The position numbers and the translations under genes are program-made. The notes beneath the pieces are model-generated. The model had not been told where the DNA came from and searched no databases. It saw only the letters and a program-made list of their open reading frames with translations. A stretch of 15,609 nucleotides of DNA from JARDZI01 sp041639705 (lineage in GTDB: Bacteria; Bacillota; Clostridia; Clostridiales; Caloramatoraceae), in NCBI GenBank assembly GCA_041639705.1, contig JBEQBT010000054.1, positions 1 to 15,609 on the forward strand, given 5' to 3'. Shown piece by piece: positions 6,164 through 13,771 of this stretch (position 1 is the first letter of the stretch; every line of letters starts with the position of its first letter).

Positions 6164-6982
6164 TCATTCTTTCATTCTTTATTTCTTCAATTCTTTCTCT
6201 AACCTTATCAACATTTTCCAGAAACAATATACCTAGAACCTGGGAGATGGTACTCATGTTATATGGTGACCTTACCCTTGAAATTATGTCTATTGTATCT
6301 TTGCTGGCAATACCATATCCGATTCTTGCACCGGCTAGTGCAAACGCCTTTGAAAGTGTCCTGAGAACAATAAGTCTATTACTGCTATTTACTTTATCAA
6401 TAATGGTTTGGTCTAAAAACTCGTAGTAGGCCTCATCAACAACTACAATCGAATTTGTTCCATTTAGAATATTTAAAATAACCTCTCTTTTTATTATTGT
6501 TCCTGTTGGATTATTGGGATTACAAAGGAAAATAACCTTTGCATTTTTTTATTTGCAATATTTATTATTTTCTCTTCTCTTATATTAAAATCTTCATCTG
6601 TAGGAACCTCCAAAACTTGACCACCGCCAATCTCAGTGTATAGCTTATACATGGAAAATGTCGGTACTGGTATTACAACGTAATCATCCTTGTCTACATA
6701 GGTGTGAATAATCATCTGGATAATCTCATCTGATCCGTTTCCACATATTACATTTTCTGGTTTTACTCCTGTATACTCTGCTATTTTTACTTCAAGACAC
6801 TGGTTGTCAATTTCGGGATACCTATTCATATTTAAATTTTCAATTCTATATAGGAATTCCTCCTTTAGTTCATTGAATATATTAAAAGGATTTTCATTTG
6901 CATCAAGCTTGACCTCTGCAATGTCCTTTGAAGCAGTATAGGGTTTTATGGATAGAATATTTTTTCTCACTAAATTTTCCAT
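6164..6982 (-). pseudogene. hisC: hisC remnant: histidinol-phosphate aminotransferase with frameshift and lost C-terminus
   Basis: HisC is the PLP aminotransferase making histidinol phosphate. It starts two bases after hisD with MENLVRKNILSIKPY and reads well through LDANENP, YPE, GNGSDEII and PVPTFSMY to NIANKK (about residue 146). There the A-tract at 6544-6550 (seven A on the minus strand where eight would keep frame) shifts the frame, and the first frame ends at 6494. The shifted frame continues the family perfectly: VIFLCNPNNPTGT, VVDEAYYEF, TLSKAFALAGARIGYG (PLP lysine present), ending in IEEIKNERMK. At about 6164 it enters hisA sequence out of frame and stops at 6129. About 75 C-terminal residues of a 350-residue enzyme are missing. 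The two lesions make it non-functional. Confidence 0.92.
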
Positions 6983-6984
6983 AT

Positions 6985-8265
6985 TTAATACCTCACCTTA
7001 ATTGAATTAGCATGAGCTGTTAGGCCTTCATTTTCTGCGAACTTGATAATTTTATCCTTAACTGATAAAAGTTCATTTTTTTCATAATATATTAAACTGG
7101 ACTTTTTAATAAAATCATCTACACCAAGCGGGGATGAAAATTTTGCGGTTCCGCTTGTTGGCAGTGTATGATTTGGACCTGCAAAATAATCTCCAAGTGG
7201 TTCTGGTGAATATTGACCCAAAAATATTGCACCAGCATTTTGTACCTTTGAAACATATTCAAGAGGGTTGTCCAGCATAATTTCCAAATGTTCAGGAGCT
7301 ATTTCATTTACAAGATTAAAAGCAAACTCCATATTATTAACTATAAAAATAACACCCTGATTATTTATTGACTTTTCCATAATTTCAGCTCTTGAAAGAG
7401 TTTTTATTTGTTTGTCTACTTCCTTCTCAACCTCTAGTGCAAGTTCATAGGAGGTTGTTACAAGCATTGCTGCTGCCATCTCATCATGCTCTGCTTGAGA
7501 TAAAAGATCAGCAGCAACAAACTTAGGATTTGCTTTTTCATCTGCTACTATACAAATCTCACTAGGACCTGCAATCATGTCTATTGCAACAGTTCCAAAT
7601 ACCTTTCTTTTTGCCCTTGCAACATATACATTTCCAGGTCCTACAATCTTATTTACAGGCATTACAGTTTCTGTCCCATATGCAAGTGCTGCAATAGCTT
7701 GTGCTCCTCCGACCTTATATATCTCCTTTATACCGCATACTCTTGCTGCAGCTAAAACATAAGGATTAATTTTTCCATCCTCCATAGGAGGAGTTACCAT
7801 TGCAATAGATTTTACCCCTGCCACATTTGCTGGTATAGAATCCATTAAAACCGTTGAAGGATACGCAGCCTTACCTCCTGGAACGTATATGCCTACTCTT
7901 TGGATTGGAGTTATTAACTGTCCCAGCATTATTCCAGGACCCTTGTTATAGGTCCATGATTCTCGGAGTTGTTTTGAATGGTAATCCCAAATATTTGTCC
8001 TTGCCTCTTCAAGTATATTAATAAAATCGCTGCCTACCTTTTCCAATGCTTCATCAATTTCTTCAGTTTGTACCTCTATTGAATCTAATAATACTCCATC
8101 CAGCTTTTCTGTATATTCTATAAGAGCATTATCTCCACCTTTTATGACTTTAGAGATAATTTCATCAACAGCTTCATCAATTTTTATAAAAGAATCAAAG
8201 TCCCTTTTTAAAATACTTTTTGTAACCTCAATATAGTTACCTTCATCAATTTTAACAATTCTCAC
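6985..8265 (-). CDS. hisD: Histidinol dehydrogenase
   Basis: Zinc- and NAD-dependent enzyme that oxidises histidinol to histidine in two steps. Counting from the GTG at 8265, the zinc ligands Gln257 and His260 (SQAEHDE), Asp359 (GDYFAGPNHTLPTSG) and His418 (HANSI) and the catalytic pair Glu325/His326 (APEHLE) all fall within one or two positions of their E. coli equivalents. VGPGNVYVARAKR and IDMIAGPSE are also present. Length is 426 residues, standard. I chose GTG 8265 because GAGGG lies eight bases before it and it starts one base after the hisG stop; an in-frame ATG at 8286 has only a weak ribosome site and would overlap hisG. The gene is undamaged. Confidence 0.93.
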   Translation of the reverse strand: MRIVKIDEGNYIEVTKSILKRDFDSFIKIDEAVDEIISKVIKGGDNALIEYTEKLDGVLLDSIEVQTEEIDEALEKVGSDFINILEEARTNIWDYHSKQLRESWTYNKGPGIMLGQLITPIQRVGIYVPGGKAAYPSTVLMDSIPANVAGVKSIAMVTPPMEDGKINPYVLAAARVCGIKEIYKVGGAQAIAALAYGTETVMPVNKIVGPGNVYVARAKRKVFGTVAIDMIAGPSEICIVADEKANPKFVAADLLSQAEHDEMAAAMLVTTSYELALEVEKEVDKQIKTLSRAEIMEKSINNQGVIFIVNNMEFAFNLVNEIAPEHLEIMLDNPLEYVSKVQNAGAIFLGQYSPEPLGDYFAGPNHTLPTSGTAKFSSPLGVDDFIKKSSLIYYEKNELLSVKDKIIKFAENEGLTAHANSIKVRY

Positions 8266-8266
8266 A

Positions 8267-8908
8267 TTAACAACCCTCTTTTCCATCTATTAAACATTTA
8301 AGGTCCTTTATTATACTCTCTACTTTTTCAGATTTGGTTTTAAAACTCACCTTGTTTATAATAAGCCTTGCACTTATATCACAAATATCCTCAATAACTA
8401 CAAGACCATTTTCCTTTAAAGTCTTACCTGACTCAACAATATCAACTATAACATCTGATAAGCCCATTAAAGGTGCAAGTTCAACTGAGCCAGTAAGCTT
8501 TATAATCTCAATTGGCTCTCCCTTTTGTTTAAAATAGTTTTTAGCTACATTTGGGTATTTTGTGGCAACCTTGAGTTTTCTGTCTGTTTTATATTCATAC
8601 TCCTTGGGGGCTGCAACTGCAAATTTACATTTTCCAAAGCCAAGATCCATTATTTCGTATAGATTTGCTTCAGATTCCATAATAGTATCCTTACCAGCAA
8701 CTCCTATGTCTGCTGCTCCTTTTTCAACATATATTGGAACGTCTCCAGCTTTAACAAATACAACCCTTACCATATTCTTTTTGCTTGTAAATATTAATTT
8801 TCTGCTGTTTGGATGATAATCCTCAAATGTTATTCCTATTCTTTCAAAAAGTTCAAATGTCTTCTCTGCAAGTCTACCCTTTGTTAAAGCTATATTAATA
8901 TATTCCAT
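8267..8908 (-). CDS. hisG: ATP phosphoribosyltransferase, short form
   Basis: Catalyses the first committed step, joining ATP and PRPP. At 213 residues it is the short HisG type, which lacks the C-terminal regulatory domain and in other bacteria works as a complex with HisZ. Recognisable parts are the start MEYINIALTKGRLAEKTFEL, then KAGDVPIYVEKGAADIGVAG, and the PRPP-binding stretch VDIVESGKTLKENGL. The ATG follows GGGGG by seven bases and lies 11 bases after the hisZ stop. The gene is intact, but the only HisZ here has lost most of its catalytic-type domain, so activity and histidine feedback of this HisG are doubtful. Confidence 0.93.
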   Translation of the reverse strand: MEYINIALTKGRLAEKTFELFERIGITFEDYHPNSRKLIFTSKKNMVRVVFVKAGDVPIYVEKGAADIGVAGKDTIMESEANLYEIMDLGFGKCKFAVAAPKEYEYKTDRKLKVATKYPNVAKNYFKQKGEPIEIIKLTGSVELAPLMGLSDVIVDIVESGKTLKENGLVVIEDICDISARLIINKVSFKTKSEKVESIIKDLKCLIDGKEGC

Positions 8909-8919
8909 TCAACAACCCC

Positions 8920-9492
8920 CTAGTGAATCGGTATGACAACCTCTTTATCCTCTATCTTTTTTAAAAATTGAGCAGGTTTCATCTTGTAATTTTCATTATT
9001 TCCTATACTTGTAACTGAAACCATATCATCAGCTACTTTAACGATTTCTTTTACATTTCTATACTCAGCATTTTTAATGTGAGTTACAATATCCCTTGTT
9101 GAATCACATTCAACTATAAAACCCTTCTCTCTTAGCTCAGATGCAAGTCCTAAAGCATCACATCTATGGTCAGCGCTGTAAAGTACTAAATAGTCAGTAT
9201 AACTTACAGTTTCATCACTTATTTTATTCATCTCAATTACCTCCATTAATTCATCAATATTTAGTCCAAATCCAGTTGCTGGCATAAAATATCCATACTG
9301 CTGTGTAAGATTATCATATCGTCCTCCGCTTAAAACTGCCTTGCCATAATTACTTACATAGCCTTTAAATAAAATTCCAGTGTAATAATGAATGTGATTT
9401 ACAAGTCCTAAATCTACAGATATGTACTTTTCATACTGTTTGCTGGTTGTATCCTCTACTCCCTCAGGAATAAAATTTCTAATATTAAGCAC
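8920..9492 (-). pseudogene. hisZ: hisZ with large in-frame internal deletion
   Basis: HisZ is the histidyl-tRNA-synthetase-like regulatory subunit of short-form HisG, normally about 380-420 residues. Here 190 residues remain. The GTG start (six bases after GGGGG) opens MLNIRNFIPEGVEDTTSKQY, the correct HisZ beginning. After about residue 22 the text jumps to YISVDLGLVNHIHYYTGILF, then GKAVLSGGRYDNL and ATGFGLNIDEL, which are the late synthetase-like motifs, followed by the C-terminal domain from YLVLYSADHR onward. Motifs 1 and 2, about 200 residues, are absent, yet the reading frame is kept across the junction near 9420-9440. It is the first gene of the his operon. A shortened protein could be made, but the HisRS-like fold would be badly broken. 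I score it as a pseudogene; a functional mini-HisZ cannot be excluded. Confidence 0.85.
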
Positions 9493-9531
9493 TAAAATCC
9501 CCCTTATCTCTGCATTATTTTAATGATTTAT

Positions 9532-9543
9532 CGTGCTATCACG
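9532..9543. promoter_or_regulatory. Candidate operator palindrome in the his leader
   Basis: CGTG-CTAT-CACG is an inverted repeat lying between the his promoter and the hisZ start, a position fit for a repressor. No T-box antiterminator is seen in the short leader. The regulator is not identifiable from the sequence. Confidence 0.3.
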
Positions 9544-9565
9544 TTACCATACTAAACTATATATC

Positions 9566-9593
9566 ATTTTAATTTTTTTTTCATTAATGTCAA
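9566..9593 (-). promoter_or_regulatory. Promoter of the his operon
   Basis: Minus-strand TTGACA (9593-9588), 16-bp spacer rich in A, then TAAAAT (9571-9566, five of six). It lies about 75 bases before the hisZ GTG and just inside structured repeat copy 2. Confidence 0.6.
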
Positions 9594-9602
9594 TACTTTT
9601 TT

Positions 9603-9720
9603 AAAGTGAACTCGTTCAGCTAAAGCTGAACATCGAGACTTCAGGTGAGGACTCTACCCCACCTGAAGCAAAAAGTGGAAACTCCACCTTATAGAAGGTG
9701 GAGTCTTAGAAATTGATAAA
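9603..9720 (+). repeat. 118-bp structured repeat, copy 2 (upstream of the his promoter)
   Basis: Same three hairpins and same orientation as 3704-3821, with only two substitutions: G to A in the second hairpin's arm (tcaggtgAgg) and G to A in the loop of the third. Together the two copies frame the his locus as direct repeats about 5.9 kb apart. Flanking bases differ on both sides, so the unit ends near AAAGTGAACTCG on the left and GAAATTGATAAA on the right. Confidence 0.85.
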
Positions 9721-9722
9721 AT

Positions 9723-9769
9723 AAAAACCATAGGAGAATTAGGTTTTACCTAATTCTTCCATGGTTTTT
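9723..9769 (-). terminator. Rho-independent terminator downstream of the tandem-GNAT gene
   Basis: Arms 9723-9744 and 9748-9769 pair over 22 bases with two mismatches, leaving a three-base loop, and have A and T tracts at the ends. It suits minus-strand transcription arriving from the acetyltransferase gene and separates it from the his promoter. Confidence 0.8.
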
Positions 9770-9860
9770 TTATTTTCTGATTAAATATCTAGAAAGTAAT
9801 AAAGATATATAATTATAAACTACTCATTTAACATTGTTATGATAGTCACTCTAGCAGCCG

Positions 9861-9921
9861 TGTCATCCTGAGAGTAGCGAAGGATCTTACATTTATATTC
9901 TTCATTGCGCTCAGAATGACA
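9861..9921. repeat. Palindromic TGTCATYCTGA repeat, copy B
   Basis: Arms of about 25 bases (9861-9885 and 9897-9921) are inverted with a few mismatches. Sequence TGTCATCCTGAGAGTAGCGA matches the family of copies A and C. It lies 13 bases beyond the tandem-GNAT stop. Confidence 0.8.
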
Positions 9922-9934
9922 GGGACACTACCAT

Positions 9935-10828
9935 TTATAAATCATATTTATAGCATGCAACAGCTTCTACTTGCTTGAAGCCTTCCTGAATATATAGTGC
10001 TTTTGCTCTCTCGTTCTCTGCATTTACGCAAAGTATTGTTCTTTCATAGGATTTTTCCTTTGCAAATCGAAGGGAAGCTCTTAATAAACTTCTTCCTAAA
10101 CCTTTTCCCTGGTATTCAGGTATTAATGCAAGCGGTCCTATATTCATTATAGGTGAATCCTCATATTCATCCTTTGCTCCTCTGACAACTCCTACAGGCC
10201 AATCCCCATGATATAATATCATTGAACCACCCTCTATATTTTCCTCACTAGTAATCATCTTAGCTACTATTTCTGGTGTTATAGGTGTTTCACTTCCCCT
10301 AAGCTTTGCAAATCCGGCATTTCTAACCTCACACCAAATTGCTTCATCCATTCCTGCTCTTAATGGTTTAATAACATAACCCTCAGTTAAACTGAAATCA
10401 GGCACTTCTAAATCCTCTCTTACCAGCAGATAGGAGTATCTATCTACAGTAAATTTCGATTCTTCTACAAACTCCATCAATTTTTTGTTTACTACTGGCA
10501 CATAAACAAAAAGCTTTTCTAAGCCTTTTGTATGCTTTAAAATAGCTTGCAGCAGCATATTGTAACACATAATATCTTCAATTTCTGAATAAAATATTCT
10601 AAAGCGTGCTTTTTTTCCTTTTCTATTATAATCATCAATTATCAGGGAAGCTGTTGCTATTAATTGATTCTGCACATCAGTAATTATGTAAGTTGGATTT
10701 TCATCATTAGGTTCAAAATTTTTTAAATCCTCATCATACATGAAAGAATCATCAAGCTCCAGTCTATGTCTCCTGCAGTACTCTACAAAATCTTCAATTC
10801 TCTCACTTTTTAAAGCTACTACTTTCAT
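9935..10828 (-). CDS. Tandem GNAT-domain acetyltransferase
   Basis: A 297-residue protein built from two GNAT folds. The C-terminal one (about 150-297) is active-looking: NIGPLALIPEYQGKGLGRSL carries the acetyl-CoA pyrophosphate loop Q240-G245, and VNAENERAKALYIQEGF (268-284) is the usual last helix and strand. The N-terminal half (about 1-140) has the spacing of a GNAT fold without a clear Q/RxxGxG loop, as in mycothiol-synthase-type double GNATs where one half is structural. The substrate is unknown; the family includes small-molecule, peptide and antibiotic acetylators. The ATG follows GGGG by seven bases. It is transcribed alone, divergent from the copper-type gene on the other strand, and followed by repeat B and a terminator. 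Confidence 0.8.
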   Translation of the reverse strand: MKVVALKSERIEDFVEYCRRHRLELDDSFMYDEDLKNFEPNDENPTYIITDVQNQLIATASLIIDDYNRKGKKARFRIFYSEIEDIMCYNMLLQAILKHTKGLEKLFVYVPVVNKKLMEFVEESKFTVDRYSYLLVREDLEVPDFSLTEGYVIKPLRAGMDEAIWCEVRNAGFAKLRGSETPITPEIVAKMITSEENIEGGSMILYHGDWPVGVVRGAKDEYEDSPIMNIGPLALIPEYQGKGLGRSLLRASLRFAKEKSYERTILCVNAENERAKALYIQEGFKQVEAVACYKYDL

Positions 10829-11192
10829 TCACTTTCCCCATCCTTTATTAAAATAATTTTCTACAGTCCATAAGACTTACCCATACAACCTCTAACGGTA
10901 CTTTTTAGATAATTATATCATAAACTTAATTTTGAGAATTAATAATATAACAATTCTACATTTATGTATTTTTTTAGCTGTATAAATTCTAGTATTTTTT
11001 TCCAATACTTGTTAATACTTATTAACCTAGGATCCTTTAATCTTCATAAAGCAACATATCAATTTTATAAATTTTAAACTATAATAAAAGTTTAGTTTTT
11101 AACATATATGTATATAAAAGTAATTAACCTTTTATTTTGACGAATTAAATAAACTCTACATAATATTGTAGGCAGATATTAGGAGGTGATTT
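10829..11192. other. Divergent intergenic region, no gene seen
   Basis: This 364-base AT-rich stretch lies between two divergent genes. It carries the ribosome site of the acetyltransferase gene, a possible minus-strand -10 box TATAAT (10917-10912) without a good -35, and the plus-strand promoter listed separately. I find no RNA gene, repeat or plausible short frame in it. Confidence 0.6.
11137..11164 (+). promoter_or_regulatory. Promoter of the HMA/DsbD-like/cupredoxin gene
   Basis: TTGACG (11137-11142), 16-bp spacer, CATAAT (11159-11164); both boxes match at five of six positions. It is 28 bases before the ATG. No metal-regulator operator is recognisable around it. Confidence 0.6.
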
Positions 11193-13013
11193 ATGACTAT
11201 AAAGAGAGAAAGAATTAAAGTGTATGAAATGACTTGTACTTCTTGTGAAAGCCGTGTTGAAAGAAACATTAGAAGATTAGCGGGAGTTTCCTATGCTAAA
11301 GCTAATTATAGTGGACAATTTACTGATGTTGAATATAATGATGAATTATGTGATCTAGGAAAGATAAAAGCTGCTATAAAAAGCGCAGGATATAATACAC
11401 AAGGCTCCAAGGATTATAAATTTATGGGAATCCTTATTATAGTTGCAGCTATTGTGCTTCTTGGGTTAAAAACTAGCGGTTTTGATATGGAAGCAAAATT
11501 AAATAATGCCTCCTATGTTGTTCTTTTTGTTGTGGGAGTTCTAACATCAATCCACTGTGTAGGCATGTGCGGTGGAATTATGCTTTCTCAAAGCTTAGCA
11601 AAGTCAAGTAACAATAAATTTGAAGCAATTAAACCTGCATTATTATATAATTTTGGAAGAGTTATATCTTATACTATTCTCGGTGGTATAATTGGCACTC
11701 TTGGCTCATTATTCTCTCTCTCAATTACCTTGAAAGCATTTATACAAATATTTGCAGGTGCATTTATGATAATGATGGGCTTTAACATGGCAGGATTCAA
11801 AGCATTCAGAAAGTTCCATATTAAATTACCTAATGCTGTATGTAAAGAAAAAAACAAGTCAGGCTCATCTTTTGTGGTTGGTTTACTAAATGGTCTTATG
11901 CCCTGTGGTCCACTTCAAACTATGCAGCTATTCGCTCTAGGAACAGGAAGTGCTGCAAAGGGTGCCTTATCAATGCTTATATTTTCTTTAGGAACAGTAC
12001 CTTTAATGCTGACCTTTGGTGCATTATCTGGACTTTTAAGAAAAGGGTATACTAAAAAAATACTTAAATTTAGTGGGGTGCTTATTATAATTCTCGGCTT
12101 AATCATGGGTAATAGGGGGTTTGCACTTGCTGGTATAAACATCAATCCATTAAAAGCACTTGGTAGTGACAACGAAGGCTTATTGGAAAGAAACCCAGGT
12201 GGCTCACCTAATGCAAATGTTTCGAAAGCTACTTTACAGGATGGTGTTCAGGTAATTACTATGACTGCTGATAATAATGGTTATACACCTAATGCTTTTT
12301 ATGTTCAAAAAGGAATACCTGTCAAGTGGATTGTTAATGGGAAAGAAATGAATTCTTGTAATAATGCAATTGTTGTAAAAGAATTAAATTTTGAATGGAA
12401 ACTAAAAAAAGGAGAAAATACAAAAAAATTTACTCCTGGTAATAAGGATATTAACTTTAGCTGCTGGATGGGAATGATAAGAGGAGTAATAAAGGTTGTA
12501 GATAATCTTGACTCTGTAGATACATCAAAGACTGATCCATCCTTACCTCCGGCAAGCACAGGTCCTAACTGCTGTGCAGTTCCAATTGATGATGGTTCCA
12601 ATTCATCAAGTCAGCCTAGTATTTATGGAGATGATATAAGCCAGGTTCCAACTGATAAATTAATTAATAAAGCTATTATGACTGGTAAATATCAAAGTGC
12701 AAAGTTTAAAGGTATTGGTTATGAATTGCAGCCATTAATAGTTGTTACAGGCAGCAGTACAAAAACCAAGCTGACATTTGACTTAAATGCTTTTGACAAT
12801 GCAGAAGGCGAATATATTATTAAAGATGCTGATACAGGAGAACAAGTTGCCTCTTTCACAGCGAAAAAAGGTATAAATGAAATAGAATTCAACTCTAAAA
12901 AGGCAGGCGGCTATGGAATAGTTTGTGGCAACAATATTCTCGGGATAATTGAAGTTGTTGAAAATTTAGGAACTGCAAATTTAGAAGAAATTCGAGCCAA
13001 ATACCTTCCTTAA
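11193..13013 (+). CDS. Membrane copper-handling protein: HMA + CcdA/DsbD-like (SafE-type) + cupredoxin-like domains
   Basis: A 606-residue multidomain protein. Residues 1-70 are a heavy-metal-associated domain with MTCTSCES (Cys15, Cys18), typical of copper chaperones. One membrane segment follows (78-93). About 105-315 form a six-helix DsbD_2/UreH-like membrane domain with HCVGMCGG (Cys122, Cys126) in the first helix and LMPCGP (Cys238) in a later one; this Cys arrangement is that of CcdA/DsbD-like transporters of electrons or copper. About 350-437 form a cupredoxin-like domain whose candidate metal ligands are Cys389 (NSCNN) and Cys424, Met426, Met428 (SCWMGM), replacing the usual His/Cys/His/Met. 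A Pro/Ser-rich linker with CC at 460-461 leads to a second, beta-rich domain (490-590) with one Cys. Similar proteins are annotated as sulfite exporter TauE/SafE family. A role in copper export or extracytoplasmic copper/thiol traffic is inferred. The ATG follows AGGAGGTG closely. Confidence 0.82.
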   Translation: MTIKRERIKVYEMTCTSCESRVERNIRRLAGVSYAKANYSGQFTDVEYNDELCDLGKIKAAIKSAGYNTQGSKDYKFMGILIIVAAIVLLGLKTSGFDMEAKLNNASYVVLFVVGVLTSIHCVGMCGGIMLSQSLAKSSNNKFEAIKPALLYNFGRVISYTILGGIIGTLGSLFSLSITLKAFIQIFAGAFMIMMGFNMAGFKAFRKFHIKLPNAVCKEKNKSGSSFVVGLLNGLMPCGPLQTMQLFALGTGSAAKGALSMLIFSLGTVPLMLTFGALSGLLRKGYTKKILKFSGVLIIILGLIMGNRGFALAGININPLKALGSDNEGLLERNPGGSPNANVSKATLQDGVQVITMTADNNGYTPNAFYVQKGIPVKWIVNGKEMNSCNNAIVVKELNFEWKLKKGENTKKFTPGNKDINFSCWMGMIRGVIKVVDNLDSVDTSKTDPSLPPASTGPNCCAVPIDDGSNSSSQPSIYGDDISQVPTDKLINKAIMTGKYQSAKFKGIGYELQPLIVVTGSSTKTKLTFDLNAFDNAEGEYIIKDADTGEQVASFTAKKGINEIEFNSKKAGGYGIVCGNNILGIIEVVENLGTANLEEIRAKYLP

Positions 13014-13026
13014 AAATCAATTATAA

Positions 13027-13060
13027 AGAGACTGCCTCAAATTAACAAGAGACAGCCTCT
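13027..13060 (+). terminator. Probable terminator after the copper-type gene
   Basis: Arms 13027-13038 (AGAGACTGCCTC) and 13049-13060 (GAGACAGCCTCT) pair over 12 bases with two imperfect positions, 14 bases after the stop. The T-tract is weak. The same GCTGTCTC-type stem recurs at 14795-14811. Confidence 0.6.
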
Positions 13061-13103
13061 ACTCTATAATTATCTATAAGGTGAATTAAGTAGTTTGTAA
13101 AAT

Positions 13104-13340
13104 CTACTCCTCGACCTTTTCGAATCTGTTAACAAACTTACCATTAACTTCAACCTTTTCAGCAAACATTGCCAAAGGTCTTACCCAAATGCCTCTTTCT
13201 CCATAAAGAGCCTGATAAACGACTAGCTCCTCTAGTGTTTCAGAATGCTTTGCTAAGTGCAAAACAAGGTATTCATTTCCTTTAAAGTGTCTGTACTTTT
13301 TACCTATTTTTATATTTTGATGAAACTCTGTATTTGTCAT
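13104..13340 (-). CDS. DUF1653 family protein
   Basis: A 78-residue soluble protein. The core KYRHFKGNEYLVLHLAKHSE, then ELVVYQALYGERGIWVRP and a C-terminal FEKVEE, is the DUF1653 fold, a small beta domain of unknown function found as short single-domain proteins across bacteria. I start it at ATG 13340, nine bases after GGAG. The frame stays open further upstream to 13463, but that part lies in structured repeat copy 3 and the resulting peptide resembles nothing. It stands alone, facing the copper-type gene's terminator. Confidence 0.82.
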   Translation of the reverse strand: MTNTEFHQNIKIGKKYRHFKGNEYLVLHLAKHSETLEELVVYQALYGERGIWVRPLAMFAEKVEVNGKFVNRFEKVEE

Positions 13341-13406
13341 GATTTCTATCTCCTTATTTCTAATTCTATTTATAACTATTTTACACACATAACAATGAAA
13401 ACATAA

Positions 13407-13520
13407 GCAAACTCGTCCAGCTAAAGTTGGACATTGAAGCTTTGGTGGGGGACTCTCCCCCAAGCAAAGTAGGCAATGGTACTCCCACGTATAGAAGTTG
13501 GAGTCTTGAAAGTGAATAAA
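13407..13520 (+). repeat. Structured repeat, diverged copy 3
   Basis: About 114 bases align with the 118-bp repeats in the same orientation and order: ACTCGTCCAGCTAAAGTTGG, a G-rich/C-rich hairpin around GACTC, and ACTCC/GGAGTCTT near the end. In the first hairpin TTCAGC/GCTGAA has become TCCAGC/GTTGGA: one T-A pair became C-G on both sides and one G-C became G-T, so pairing is kept. The second and third hairpins have changed in sequence but still fold, with bulges. It sits 66 bases upstream of the DUF1653 start. Confidence 0.7.
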
Positions 13521-13623
13521 TTAATTCTTATTTGATTATATCACTTTGATTTTATCAAAAGTAGTCTTATATATAATAGACCGTTTTCAATAGCTTAAAT
13601 GACTGTTTTTATATTTTTTAGAT

Positions 13624-13651
13624 TTGCAAAACACTGAATTAATTGTATATT
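13624..13651 (+). promoter_or_regulatory. Candidate promoter for the 5'-3' exonuclease gene
   Basis: TTGCAA (13624-13629), 16-bp spacer, TATATT (13646-13651). It is the best pair found in the 250-base AT-rich gap between repeat copy 3 and the gene, 120 bases before the start. Nothing else is recognisable in this gap. Confidence 0.35.
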
Positions 13652-13771
13652 AAGAATATAGTGTTTTTATTACTTTCGATAATTTGAATTTGTAGTATTT
13701 TAGATTTCTTATAGAGAATAATGATAGAAGATAATATGTTGAAAAAATGGTTTAAATGAGGAGTTGTTAAT

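Noticed and set aside
6013..6426. Plus-strand frame of 137 codons
   Set aside because: It is the antisense of the hisC and hisA remnants, rich in Leu/Phe, with no ribosome site or family match.
9493..9603. T-box riboswitch upstream of the his operon
   Set aside because: The leader is only about 75 bases and lacks the conserved T-box sequence and an antiterminator/terminator pair.
13341..13463. N-terminal extension of the DUF1653 protein
   Set aside because: The extra 41 codons translate structured repeat copy 3; a proper ribosome site precedes the ATG at 13340 instead.
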